Source: Falsiroseomonas ponticola | Lineage (GTDB): Bacteria > Pseudomonadota > Alphaproteobacteria > Acetobacterales > Acetobacteraceae | Direction: 5' to 3' | DNA: 64,000 bases | Assembly (NCBI RefSeq): GCF_016805305.1 | Contig: NZ_JAERQN010000004.1 | Coordinates: 372,001-436,000 of the forward strand | Part shown: positions 34,796-42,467 of the stretch, piece by piece | Numbering within the stretch: the first letter of the stretch is position 1 | Layout: each line of letters starts with the position of its first letter | Notes under the pieces: model-generated | Told to the model about the DNA's origin: nothing | What the model saw: the letters and a program-made list of their open reading frames with translations, nothing else | The model's database searches: none | Made by a program: the position numbers and the translations under genes

Positions 34796-35149
34796 CCGAG
34801 GCACTCCCGCGATTGGTTGGCGGGGGGAACCCTACCACGAAGGCTGATGGCTGCACGGGGGTGACGAGGCCGGTCCACACTAGGTCTTTTTTCCTTGACC
34901 TTTGCGCCGCCCGATTGTAGTCATGCGGCACCACGGGGTGATCTGCGTCCGGATACCGGCGCGGCATCCTGCCCCTGGATGGCTCCGCGGCGGCTTTCCG
35001 GCCGCATCCCGGTTCTCCCCGTATCCTCGCAGCCGATCCTGATGGCGCCGGGCCGTGCCCGACGACAGGACAATTGTCCCCTCAACCCCGCATGACCGCG
35101 GGCGCGCCTCCGCGCGTCCCTGCGGCCGCCTGTCCAAACGGAGACACTG
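34796..35149. other. 354-bp divergent intergenic region between potF and the tail module
   Basis: No coding frame here looks real. It must contain the potF promoter on the - strand and a promoter for the 35150 gene on the + strand. A TTGACC at 34895-34900 followed 17 bp later by TAGTCA is a weak + strand promoter match. A 12-bp palindrome at 35068-35079 is the clearest structure. Confidence 0.6.
35068..35079. promoter_or_regulatory. 12-bp perfect palindrome GGACAATTGTCC, candidate operator
   Basis: Perfect dyad 70 bp upstream of the tail-module start codon, at a position suitable for a repressor or activator dimer. A looser GACA-N8-TGTC dyad occurs at 38923-38938 before the FNR-type gene. 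The cognate regulator is unknown. Confidence 0.35.
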
Positions 35150-35800
35150 ATGGCCTTCGACAACGCCTCGCTGATCCCCCTGCTCACCGGCAGCGGGTTC
35201 ACCCTCTGGCTGTATCGGACCACCGATACGCGGGCGACGGCGCTCGGCGCCACCTACTTCGCGCCGGCGGCCGCCCGCATCGATACCGGCGACATCATCC
35301 TCCTCCAGGCCTCGGATGCGGTCGCGCTGCTGCCGGTGCGGACGGGCGATGTCGTCGCCTCCGGCGTGGTGCTGGACACGGCGGCGGCGCCGTTCCGGGT
35401 GAACCGCACCGCGGCGCAGCGCTTCACCGTTCGCCAGGCGGCGACGGCGGTGGCCATGACCGCCGTCCTCGCGCCGCTCGCCGCCGGCATCGTCGCCAAC
35501 GGCACGGTCGATGCGCAGGCCACCATCGTGGGGCCGGTGCCCGAGGTCGCCTTCAGCATCAGCGATGCCAACGGCGCCACGGTGCGCGGGCCGCAGACCG
35601 CGGCGGTTTCCGCCGGCACCGCCACCGTCAGCCTGCCCGCGCCGCCGGCCGGCACCGGCTACCGGATGCGCGTGCAGGCGACGATCGACCCCGCCGTCGC
35701 CGACAGCTCCGCCCCCTTCGCCGTCACGGCGCCCTACGGCCTGCTGCTGCAGACCGGCATGTCGCTGCTGCTGGAGGATGGCGGGCGGGTCCTGATCTGA
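35150..35800 (+). CDS. Phage-tail-module protein with Ig-like segment, hypothetical
   Basis: The product is 216 residues, with GGAG at 35140-35143 before the ATG. The N-terminal part contains LWLYRTTDTRATALGATYF followed by DTGDIILLQASD, a pattern I associate with short alphaproteobacterial phage structural proteins. Residues about 115-195 look like an Ig-like beta sandwich. It ends LLLQTGMSLLLEDGGRVLI, similar to the end motif of tail-associated proteins. It opens a four-gene + strand operon with a tailspike. The precise function is unknown. Confidence 0.6.
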   Translation: MAFDNASLIPLLTGSGFTLWLYRTTDTRATALGATYFAPAAARIDTGDIILLQASDAVALLPVRTGDVVASGVVLDTAAAPFRVNRTAAQRFTVRQAATAVAMTAVLAPLAAGIVANGTVDAQATIVGPVPEVAFSISDANGATVRGPQTAAVSAGTATVSLPAPPAGTGYRMRVQATIDPAVADSSAPFAVTAPYGLLLQTGMSLLLEDGGRVLI

Positions 35801-35845
35801 CCGCACGACCCCCTCCCCCGCCCCAGACCAGGACAGGACCCCCCG

Positions 35846-38200
35846 ATGCCTGACGCCAGGATTTCAGAACTGCCGGTCGCCGCGGCGCTGACCGCCGCGG
35901 ATATCGCGCCCTTCGTGCAGGGCAGCGGCACCGCGGCGCAGACGCGGCGCGCGACCTTCGCCCAGATCACGGCCGGCGTGCATGCCGAACGCATGTTCCA
36001 TGTGCGGGACTACGGCGCGGTCGGCAACGGTACCACCGACGATGCCGCGGCCATCCAGGCCGCCATCAATGCCGCATCGGCGGCGGGCGGCGGGACCGTC
36101 CGCCTCGGACCGCGGCGCTACCGCGTCGTCGCGTCCGACATCACGGTGCTGGAGAATGTCTGCCTGGAGGGTCCCACGACCTTCCCGGGCGGGCAGCGCG
36201 CTTCCGCCGACTATCGCGGCATCCCGGGCACGCTGATCATCGATCCCGCCCGCACCGTGCGCGTGATGCGGGCGGCGACGCTGCGGGCGATGACGCTGTC
36301 GCGCGATGGGCTGGGGGCGCCGCCCACCAACCTGCGCGCGGGCGTCACACTGCGCGCCGCCATGGCCGGCACGGCGATCACGATCGGCGATGGTTCCGGC
36401 AGCCAGCACGACGTGCTGGTCGAGGACCTGCTGATCCTGGGCTTCAACCTGGCGATCCGGTCGGACAACAGCCAGCGCCTCAGTGTCCGCCGCGTGCGGG
36501 GCGACAACCAGAACGGCATCTACCTGACGCGCACCTACGACGTCACCCGCATCCACGAGGTGCATTTCTGGCCGTTCCTGACGGGGAACATCTCCAACGT
36601 CTCGCTCGCGCAGGTGGGCGTGGCGGGGGTGGCGAATAACGGGTCCGGCCTGGTGCGGCTGACGGCCACCGCCGCGCATGGGCTGGTGACGGGCGACCTC
36701 GTCAACACCTATGGCATCGGTGGCGTGCCGGCCAACGGGCTCTACGTCGTGACGGTGGTCGACGCCACGCGGGTGGACCTGCAGGGCAGCACCTTCTCCG
36801 GCACCTGGACGGGCGGCGGCAACATCGCCGTCTGGAACAACCGCCGCACGGGCACCGCCTTCCGGGTGGAGGACAGCGACGTCGCGGAATTCGTCAGCTG
36901 CTTCGCCTATGGCTACCGGACCGGCTTCGACCTCGGCAACGGCGCGCAGTCGATCCAGCTCAGCAACTGCAGCGTCGACGACCTGCTGTCGCTGAAGGAC
37001 CCGACGACGGTGGGCGCCCTGATCCAGGGCACCGCCTTCCGCACCAAATGGGTCGGCGGCTTCATCAGCAGCATGTCCACGGCCATCCGCGTCAATTCCT
37101 CCTCGCCCAACCAGGGGGACAACCAGTTCGTCGGCGTCATGGTCGGCGGCGACGGCGCGGGGCGGGCGGTCGAGGTCTTCGACGGCGGCCTCACGCTGGT
37201 GGCCTGCGACCTTCCGGCGGCGCGGGTCTACATGGCGACGGCCGGCGACAGCCTCTCGGTCGTGGCCTCCGACACCCGTTCCGCCACCTTCCAGGGGCAG
37301 ACGGCGGCGGACCTGGCGCGCATCGTCCTGGTCGGCAACCGCCTCCAGGCGCTGGGATCGTCCCCGGACCAGGAACGCGCCATTCTCCGCCGCCGCTCCG
37401 CCACCCAGGGTGGCGACCTCGACGTCGAGAACCAGGACGGCACCGTCACCTATTCGGTGAGCGTCGGCTCGGGGGCGACGGCGCCGCTGGAGATCGCCGG
37501 CGACGCGACGAACAACCCGAATGGCGGCGTGGTCTTCGGGGCGCCGAGCGGCATGACCGCGCCGATGGTCGTGACGCTCCGCCGGCGTTCCACCGCGCCG
37601 GCGGCCAACGACCCGCTCGCCCGCGTCGCCTTCAGCGGCAACAACGCGGCGGGGACGGAAACGGTCTTCGCCCGTGCCGGCGGCATCGCGGAGGCCGTGG
37701 GCACGGGATCGGAGGCCGGTGCCTTCATCGTCGAGACCCGCAGCGGCGGCAGCGTGACGGAGCGGCTGCGCGTCGCATCGACCGGCACCGTGACGCTGAC
37801 GGGCCCGCTGGTGCTGCCGGGCGATCCCACCACCACGAACCAGGCGGCCAACAAGGGCTATGTGGACGCCCAGTTCACCTCGCGCCGCCTGCCGGTCGTG
37901 GGAACCTCCGCCGCCACGGCGCTGACGCTGGCCGCGCATCACGCGCGGATCGTCTCCGCCAATGCGGGCACGACGCTGTCCATCGACTGGGCGGCGACCG
38001 GCGATGGCTTCACCTGCCTGGTCGTCAATCGCACGGGCGCGGACCTCGCGGTGACGATGACGGGCTTCACCGGCAGCACGCCCACCAACCCCGACGGCCT
38101 GACGAAGATACGGCCGGACGGGCTGGCGACGCTGCTGGCCTTCAGCCCGGATGGCGGCACGACCAGGCTGCTCATGCTCTCCGGCGCGGCCGCGCCATGA
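35846..38200 (+). CDS. Tailspike-like protein with pectate-lyase-type beta-helix
   Basis: The product is 784 residues. Residues 1-45 (ISELPVAAALTAADIAPFVQ) resemble the particle-binding head of phage tail fibres. VRDYGAVGNGTTDDAAAIQ starts a pectate-lyase superfamily/GH28-like right-handed beta-helix, carried to about residue 500 by Gly/Asn/Val-rich repeats. The C-terminal third has a GYVDAQF fibre motif and a beta-rich end. Such proteins bind or cleave surface polysaccharide. No capsid, portal, terminase or integrase gene accompanies it here. Confidence 0.75.
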   Translation: MPDARISELPVAAALTAADIAPFVQGSGTAAQTRRATFAQITAGVHAERMFHVRDYGAVGNGTTDDAAAIQAAINAASAAGGGTVRLGPRRYRVVASDITVLENVCLEGPTTFPGGQRASADYRGIPGTLIIDPARTVRVMRAATLRAMTLSRDGLGAPPTNLRAGVTLRAAMAGTAITIGDGSGSQHDVLVEDLLILGFNLAIRSDNSQRLSVRRVRGDNQNGIYLTRTYDVTRIHEVHFWPFLTGNISNVSLAQVGVAGVANNGSGLVRLTATAAHGLVTGDLVNTYGIGGVPANGLYVVTVVDATRVDLQGSTFSGTWTGGGNIAVWNNRRTGTAFRVEDSDVAEFVSCFAYGYRTGFDLGNGAQSIQLSNCSVDDLLSLKDPTTVGALIQGTAFRTKWVGGFISSMSTAIRVNSSSPNQGDNQFVGVMVGGDGAGRAVEVFDGGLTLVACDLPAARVYMATAGDSLSVVASDTRSATFQGQTAADLARIVLVGNRLQALGSSPDQERAILRRRSATQGGDLDVENQDGTVTYSVSVGSGATAPLEIAGDATNNPNGGVVFGAPSGMTAPMVVTLRRRSTAPAANDPLARVAFSGNNAAGTETVFARAGGIAEAVGTGSEAGAFIVETRSGGSVTERLRVASTGTVTLTGPLVLPGDPTTTNQAANKGYVDAQFTSRRLPVVGTSAATALTLAAHHARIVSANAGTTLSIDWAATGDGFTCLVVNRTGADLAVTMTGFTGSTPTNPDGLTKIRPDGLATLLAFSPDGGTTRLLMLSGAAAP

Positions 38201-38237
38201 GGCCGCACCGCTCCACCCACGCCCCGAGGAGCCTCCG

Positions 38238-38507
38238 ATGACCGACTGGACCATGATGTGCTGGCAGGGGCCGCCGGCCGCCGCCGCCGACGGCCTGCGC
38301 CAGTTCGGATGGTCGGGACCCGGCGAAGGCCCGAGCGACGCGATCGACGCCCGCATCGGCGGGTTCATCCCGCCGATCGGCCAGCCCATCGTCACCATCG
38401 AGGGGACCGCCTTCGTGGCGCTGGTGGCCACCGGGCCGATCGAGCCGCCGAGCGGCCTGGCACCCACCGACCCCGACCTGTCCCGCAGCATCATCGGCAG
38501 CTTCTGA
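38238..38507 (+). CDS. Small hypothetical protein of the tail module
   Basis: The product is 89 residues from ATG 38238 with GAGGAG upstream. It starts MTDWTMMCWQGPP and has a likely beta-rich segment IGQPIVTIEGTAFVALV. No family recognised. It sits 37 bp after the tailspike and 31 bp before the next tail gene, so it is part of the same operon and could be a chaperone, head or accessory fibre piece. Confidence 0.6.
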   Translation: MTDWTMMCWQGPPAAAADGLRQFGWSGPGEGPSDAIDARIGGFIPPIGQPIVTIEGTAFVALVATGPIEPPSGLAPTDPDLSRSIIGSF

Positions 38508-38538
38508 CGCCGCATCCCATACCGAGGAGACCCGCAGC

Positions 38539-38913
38539 ATGTCCGACCTCACCGACTACGCAAAGAACCTGCTGGCCCGCAGCCTGTGCGGCCGCCTGCC
38601 CACCCTGCCCACCGCCGCCTGGGCCGCGGTGGGCACCGGCGGGTCCGACGCCGCCGGCATCACCGGCGAGCCGGCCGGCACCGGCTATGCCCGCCAGCGC
38701 GTGACCTTCACCGGCACCGGCCAGCAGCGGAATGTCGAGGCGATCCGCTTCACCTTCACCGCCGCGGCCGGGACCGTGAGCCATGTCGGCCTGTTCGATG
38801 CCGCCACCGGCGGCAACCCGCTGACCTGGTCCGCCCTGGCATCCCCCGTGACCGTGGCCGGCCCCGGCACGGTGACGATCGCGGTGGACGCCCTGACCGT
38901 GACGCCCGAGTAA
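38539..38913 (+). CDS. Phage tail accessory protein-like
   Basis: The product is 124 residues with GAGGAG upstream. The pattern LTDYAKNLLARSLCG, then ITGEPAGTGYARQRVTFTG, VSHVGLFDAATGGNPLTW and a closing beta strand is that of the short phage tail proteins that accompany tail fibres (Gp80-like). It closes the four-gene module. A hairpin follows 39 bp later. Confidence 0.6.
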   Translation: MSDLTDYAKNLLARSLCGRLPTLPTAAWAAVGTGGSDAAGITGEPAGTGYARQRVTFTGTGQQRNVEAIRFTFTAAAGTVSHVGLFDAATGGNPLTWSALASPVTVAGPGTVTIAVDALTVTPE

Positions 38914-38952
38914 GCCCCGCTTGACAGGAAGGGTTGTCCAGCCCCCTTGAAG

Positions 38953-38969
38953 CCGAGCGAAACGCTCGG
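38953..38969 (+). terminator. Short hairpin after the tail module
   Basis: CCGAGCG, loop AAA, CGCTCGG: a perfect 7-bp stem. No T-run follows, so it is a weak terminator or an operator. It lies between the tail module and the FNR-type gene. Confidence 0.4.
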
Positions 38970-38978
38970 ATAACCTCA

Positions 38979-38997
38979 CCCCCGGAGAGAACGGGGG
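38979..38997 (+). promoter_or_regulatory. Hairpin covering the ribosome-binding site of the FNR-type gene
   Basis: CCCCCG (38979-38984), loop GAGAGAA, CGGGGG (38992-38997). The right arm is part of the GGGGGAGG Shine-Dalgarno that precedes GTG 39007. Folding would hide the ribosome site. A TTGACA occurs upstream at 38921-38926 without a convincing -10 partner. Confidence 0.35.
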
Positions 38998-39006
38998 AGG
39001 CAAGGC

Positions 39007-39750
39007 GTGAATCCGCTCGATGCGGCCAGGCGAATGGTGCGTGACGCCTTGGGCGAGGGCGAGATCTGCGGCACCTGCGGATCCCGCGTCGCCGGGCTTT
39101 GCAGGCCGCTGGACGCCGCGACCCTGGACGACGTGCTGGCGGAAGCCGAGCACGTCGTCTTCGGCGCCCGTGACTACCTCTTCCAGGAGGGTGACCGGGC
39201 GGGCCACGTCTTCACGCTGGTGCACGGCACGGCCAAGCTGGTCCGGCTGCTGCCCGATGGCCGGGAGCAGGTGCTGGGCTTCCGCTTCACGGGGGATGTG
39301 CTCGGCTACACGACGGGCGGCACCTACCCCTTCGCCGCCCAACTGCTGACCGGCGCGACCGTTTGCCGGCTGGACCGCCACCGGCTGGACGCGCTGATGC
39401 GCCGCTATCCCTCGCTGGAGCGGCGGTTCCTCGACCTCTGCATCCAGGAACTGGCAGCGACGCAGGACCAGCTGGTGACTGTCGGCCGCCGCACCGCGGA
39501 AGCCCGGCTCGCCGCCTTCCTGCTCTCCCTGGCGGAGAGCGGGCACCGGCGGCACATCGACGGGCCGGTGCTCGACATGCCGATGACCCGCGCGGATATC
39601 GCCGACTTCCTGGGCCTGACGCTGGAGACCGTGAGCCGCGGCTTCACGGCCTTCCGCCGCCGGGGCTGGATCCGCGAACCGTCGCATGGCCGCGTGGAGA
39701 TCCTGCGGCGGGACGAACTGACGGAGCTGACGGACGGGGAGCCGGGCTGA
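39007..39750 (+). CDS. FNR/CRP-family transcriptional regulator with four-cysteine sensor
   Basis: The product is 247 residues from GTG. Cysteines C21, C24 and C32 (CGTCGSRVAGLC, spacing C-x2-C-x7-C) plus C120 match the ligands of an oxygen-labile [4Fe-4S] cluster in FNR-like proteins. The cNMP-binding-like beta roll follows (about 45-130), then the dimer helix, then the helix-turn-helix RADIADFLGLTLETVSRGF with the E-x2-SR DNA-reading residues of FNR. It probably switches genes with oxygen. Its targets are not evident here. Confidence 0.9.
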   Translation: MNPLDAARRMVRDALGEGEICGTCGSRVAGLCRPLDAATLDDVLAEAEHVVFGARDYLFQEGDRAGHVFTLVHGTAKLVRLLPDGREQVLGFRFTGDVLGYTTGGTYPFAAQLLTGATVCRLDRHRLDALMRRYPSLERRFLDLCIQELAATQDQLVTVGRRTAEARLAAFLLSLAESGHRRHIDGPVLDMPMTRADIADFLGLTLETVSRGFTAFRRRGWIREPSHGRVEILRRDELTELTDGEPG

Positions 39751-39772
39751 GCCGGCGCGGCGCGGCGCGGGA

Positions 39773-39847
<75 letters not shown>

Positions 39848-39941
39848 GTGCCGCCGGCGAAGTGGTCGGCTTCCTAGCGGTTCAGGGGGGGGCGCGCAAC
39901 CCCCGCCACCCGGCCGGCGGGCGGGCGCCCCCGCTCCCCCG

Positions 39942-40952
39942 TCAGGCGAGGAGCGAGCCGTTCGCCGCCAGCCAGTCCCGTTCCTCCGGCCGCAGCGCGG
40001 GCACCTTGTAGCGGCGGCGCAATTCGGCCACGGGCTGCTCCACCGCGGACCAGAGATCCCATTCCGCCAGCAGGTCCACCTCCGTCGCCGCGCCGCGCGC
40101 GACGGCACGGAAGAAGGCGTCCGGCTTCAGCTCATCGGCCAGCACCGGCCCCGGCATCACCTGGAAGCCGGCCTGGAACTGCAACAGCGTCAGCAGGAGC
40201 AGGTCCATGCACAGGACCTCCGTATTGCCGCCGCTGAAGGCGGCGTTGAGCATCTCCCCCTGCAGTGACGTCTCGTATTCACTGATGATGTGGTAGACCT
40301 CGTGCTTCGACCAGCCTTCCGGAAAGCTCTTCGGCTCCCCCGGCATCGGGAAGCCGCGATCGCGGTAGAAACGGAACAGGCTGTGGCCGAGCGTCCCCTC
40401 CGGCCGGGCTTCCAGGCCGCGGTACCGCGCCAGCAGGGTCCGGTCCACGAGCATGGCATAGACGCCCGGGATCGCAGGCATGGCGATGCGGATCATGTCG
40501 AGCCAGTCCCGCAGCCGCGCCCGGCCTGTCGGCGACCAGTAATGCGCGACGGAGCGCATCATCAGCCGGAGCGCCAGCTTCCGGAACTTGCGCTGCTCGG
40601 CCAGCCGGAGCAGGCCGACGCCATATTCATCCACGCCAAGCTGCTCGGCCACCGCCTCCACCAGGCGCACCTTGGCGTCCAGCACCTTCTTGTCGATCAC
40701 CGGCAGCATGGCGAGGATGCGCACCACCTCGCGCCGCATCGTTGGCGTGTCGATGGCCTGTGCCAGATCCGCCGGCAGGGACAGCGCCGGTGGGTCGATC
40801 GGTTCATCGAGATGCAGCAGGTGGCGCTGGATCGCGAGGATGCTGTCGGCCTCGACAGGCAGCAGCGGCAGCGTGCCCTCCGCCGTCGCGACGGCGTGCA
40901 TCGCCTGCACGATCAAGCGTGCCTGCGGCATCGTTGGCACAATCACCTGCAC
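39942..40952 (-). CDS. Coq4-like protein A with TerB-like N-terminal region
   Basis: The product is 336 residues from GTG with GGGGAGG upstream. Residues about 70-140 (RREVVRILAMLPVIDKKVLD and following helices) resemble TerB-type helical domains. The C-terminal half has ARPEGTLGHSLFRFY and the motif HEVYH-x11-E (His codons at 40302-40304 and 40290-40292, Glu at 40254-40256). Coq4, which modifies the ubiquinone ring, uses HDxxH-x11-E. Spacing is identical, with Glu for Asp. Last gene of the operon, 52 bp after paralog B. Function unknown. Confidence 0.75.
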   Translation of the reverse strand: MQVIVPTMPQARLIVQAMHAVATAEGTLPLLPVEADSILAIQRHLLHLDEPIDPPALSLPADLAQAIDTPTMRREVVRILAMLPVIDKKVLDAKVRLVEAVAEQLGVDEYGVGLLRLAEQRKFRKLALRLMMRSVAHYWSPTGRARLRDWLDMIRIAMPAIPGVYAMLVDRTLLARYRGLEARPEGTLGHSLFRFYRDRGFPMPGEPKSFPEGWSKHEVYHIISEYETSLQGEMLNAAFSGGNTEVLCMDLLLLTLLQFQAGFQVMPGPVLADELKPDAFFRAVARGAATEVDLLAEWDLWSAVEQPVAELRRRYKVPALRPEERDWLAANGSLLA

Positions 40953-41004
40953 GATCGACCTCCCCCATCACCGGGGCCTGGTGCCCCTCCCGCCGTACAC
41001 ATGC

Positions 41005-42018
41005 TCAGGCCGGCAGCAGCGCCTTGTGGGGCGCCAGCTCCTCGCGCTCCGCCGCCGTCAGGGCGGGGATGCCGTAGCGATGGCGCACATCGTCCAGCGG
41101 CATGTCGGCCACGTCCCAGATCCGCCAGCCATCGAGCAGGTCCACCTGCATCGCGGCGCCGCGGGCCATGGCACGGAAGAAGGCGTCGGGCCGCAGCTTG
41201 TCCTTGGAAACCGGTCCCGGCACGAACTTCACCCCGGCATGAAGCTGGATCAGGGCCGGCAGGACGATGTCGAGGCAGAGTTCGTCCGTATTGCCGGCAA
41301 TGAAGCCCGCCAGCAGCAACTCACCCTGCAGGTTCGTCGCGTAGCCGCTGAGCACGTGGTAGATCTCGTGCCGGGCCCACCCCTCGGGCAGGCTCTTCGG
41401 CTCGCCCGGCATCGGAAAGCCATGGGTCGCGTAGTAGCCATGGACGGCCCGGCCGAAGCTGCCGGCCGGCAACTCGCCGAGCGCGCGGTAGCGCAGGAGC
41501 AGCGCATCGCGTCCGAGATACCGGCCAAGGCCGGGCAGCCAGGGCGCCGCGGTCCACACCATGCCGAGCCAGTCGCGCAGCGTCGCCTGGCCGTCGAAGG
41601 ACCAGTAATGGGCGACGATCCGGCGCATGAAGCCGAAGGCATGGCCCCGCCCCTCCCGCCTCGCCAGGCGCGACAGCACCGTCAGGCCGAATTCCGAGAC
41701 ACCGAGACGGCGCGCCGCCTCCTCCACCACCGCCACCTTCTCCCGCCGCAGCGCGCCATCGACGATCGAGAGGATCGCCAGCTGCCGCACCGTCTGCCGG
41801 CGCAAGGCGGCATCGGCGATCACGCTCTCCAGCCCCGCCGGCAGCGGGCCGGGCACGCAGGGCATCGGGTTCGCCTGGCCCAGCATGTGCCGCTGATAGG
41901 CATCGAGGGCCTCGATCTCGATCGGCTCGGGCTGCAGGGTGCCGCCGGCGGATGCCACCGCGCTGGCGGCCGCCACGATGCAGGACAGCACCTCGGGGCT
42001 TGGCTCGAATAGCTTCAC
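41005..42018 (-). CDS. Coq4-like protein B with TerB-like N-terminal region
   Basis: The product is 337 residues from GTG 42018, overlapping the stop of the NHLP-like gene (GTGA), so the two are translated together. It has the same layout as A: helical N-terminal half (RRQTVRQLAILSIVDGALRR), then LPAGSFGRAVHGYY and HEIYH-x11-E. It shares FPMPGEPKSLPEGWARHE with A almost exactly. No signal peptide or membrane helix is evident. The coupling to the precursor-like gene suggests a direct partnership, which is inference. Confidence 0.75.
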   Translation of the reverse strand: MKLFEPSPEVLSCIVAAASAVASAGGTLQPEPIEIEALDAYQRHMLGQANPMPCVPGPLPAGLESVIADAALRRQTVRQLAILSIVDGALRREKVAVVEEAARRLGVSEFGLTVLSRLARREGRGHAFGFMRRIVAHYWSFDGQATLRDWLGMVWTAAPWLPGLGRYLGRDALLLRYRALGELPAGSFGRAVHGYYATHGFPMPGEPKSLPEGWARHEIYHVLSGYATNLQGELLLAGFIAGNTDELCLDIVLPALIQLHAGVKFVPGPVSKDKLRPDAFFRAMARGAAMQVDLLDGWRIWDVADMPLDDVRHRYGIPALTAAEREELAPHKALLPA

Positions 42019-42431
42019 GCCACGGCTTCCGCTTCGGCGGCAAGCACCTCGCATTGGGCGGCCAGCCCCGCCAGCGCGCGCTCGGCATCCCGCAGCACGC
42101 GGCGCCCGAGGGCCGGATCATCAGTGTCGCGGGCGACGATGATGCCATAGGCCGCCTGCTGCGCGCAGGGCGACCGCGGCGAGGGGATGAAGAAATAGGC
42201 GTAGCCGCCACCCTGCTCGACCACCACCTGGATCAGCGAGGGATCATCCACGTCACCCGGCGCGCCCTTGCTGCCGACGACGCGCACGGCGGCATCCGCG
42301 CCGATCGCGATGCCGAGCTCCGCGAGTGCCGGCCGGGGCGCCTCGACCACCCGCTTGCGGAAGGCCGCATCGGTCCAGACCCGCGATATGGCCAAGGCCT
42401 GCGCTTCATCCACCATCCGCGAACCACCCAT
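42015..42431 (-). CDS. Nitrile-hydratase-like leader peptide (NHLP) family-type small protein
   Basis: The product is 138 residues from ATG 42431; ATG 42416 and GTG 42455 are alternatives. The segment VWTDAAFRKRVVEAPRPALA, then ELGIAIGADAAVRVV and YAYFFIPSP, follows the pattern of nitrile-hydratase alpha-like leaders of NHLP RiPP precursors, which also end in a beta strand and Pro. The Cys metal cluster of true nitrile hydratase is absent. A 50-residue C-terminal part with two Cys follows. No RiPP modification enzyme of a known class is adjacent. It is co-transcribed with three Coq4-like genes. Confidence 0.6.
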   Translation of the reverse strand: MGGSRMVDEAQALAISRVWTDAAFRKRVVEAPRPALAELGIAIGADAAVRVVGSKGAPGDVDDPSLIQVVVEQGGGYAYFFIPSPRSPCAQQAAYGIIVARDTDDPALGRRVLRDAERALAGLAAQCEVLAAEAEAVA

Positions 42432-42467
42432 CCCGATTGTGGTGACGCCACGCACGCATCGTCGATG

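Noticed and set aside
35864..38515. Antisense open frame of 883 codons opposite the tailspike
   Set aside because: His/Arg/Asp-rich composition typical of the reverse frame of GC-rich DNA; no motifs; the + strand frame has clear tailspike features and a ribosome site.
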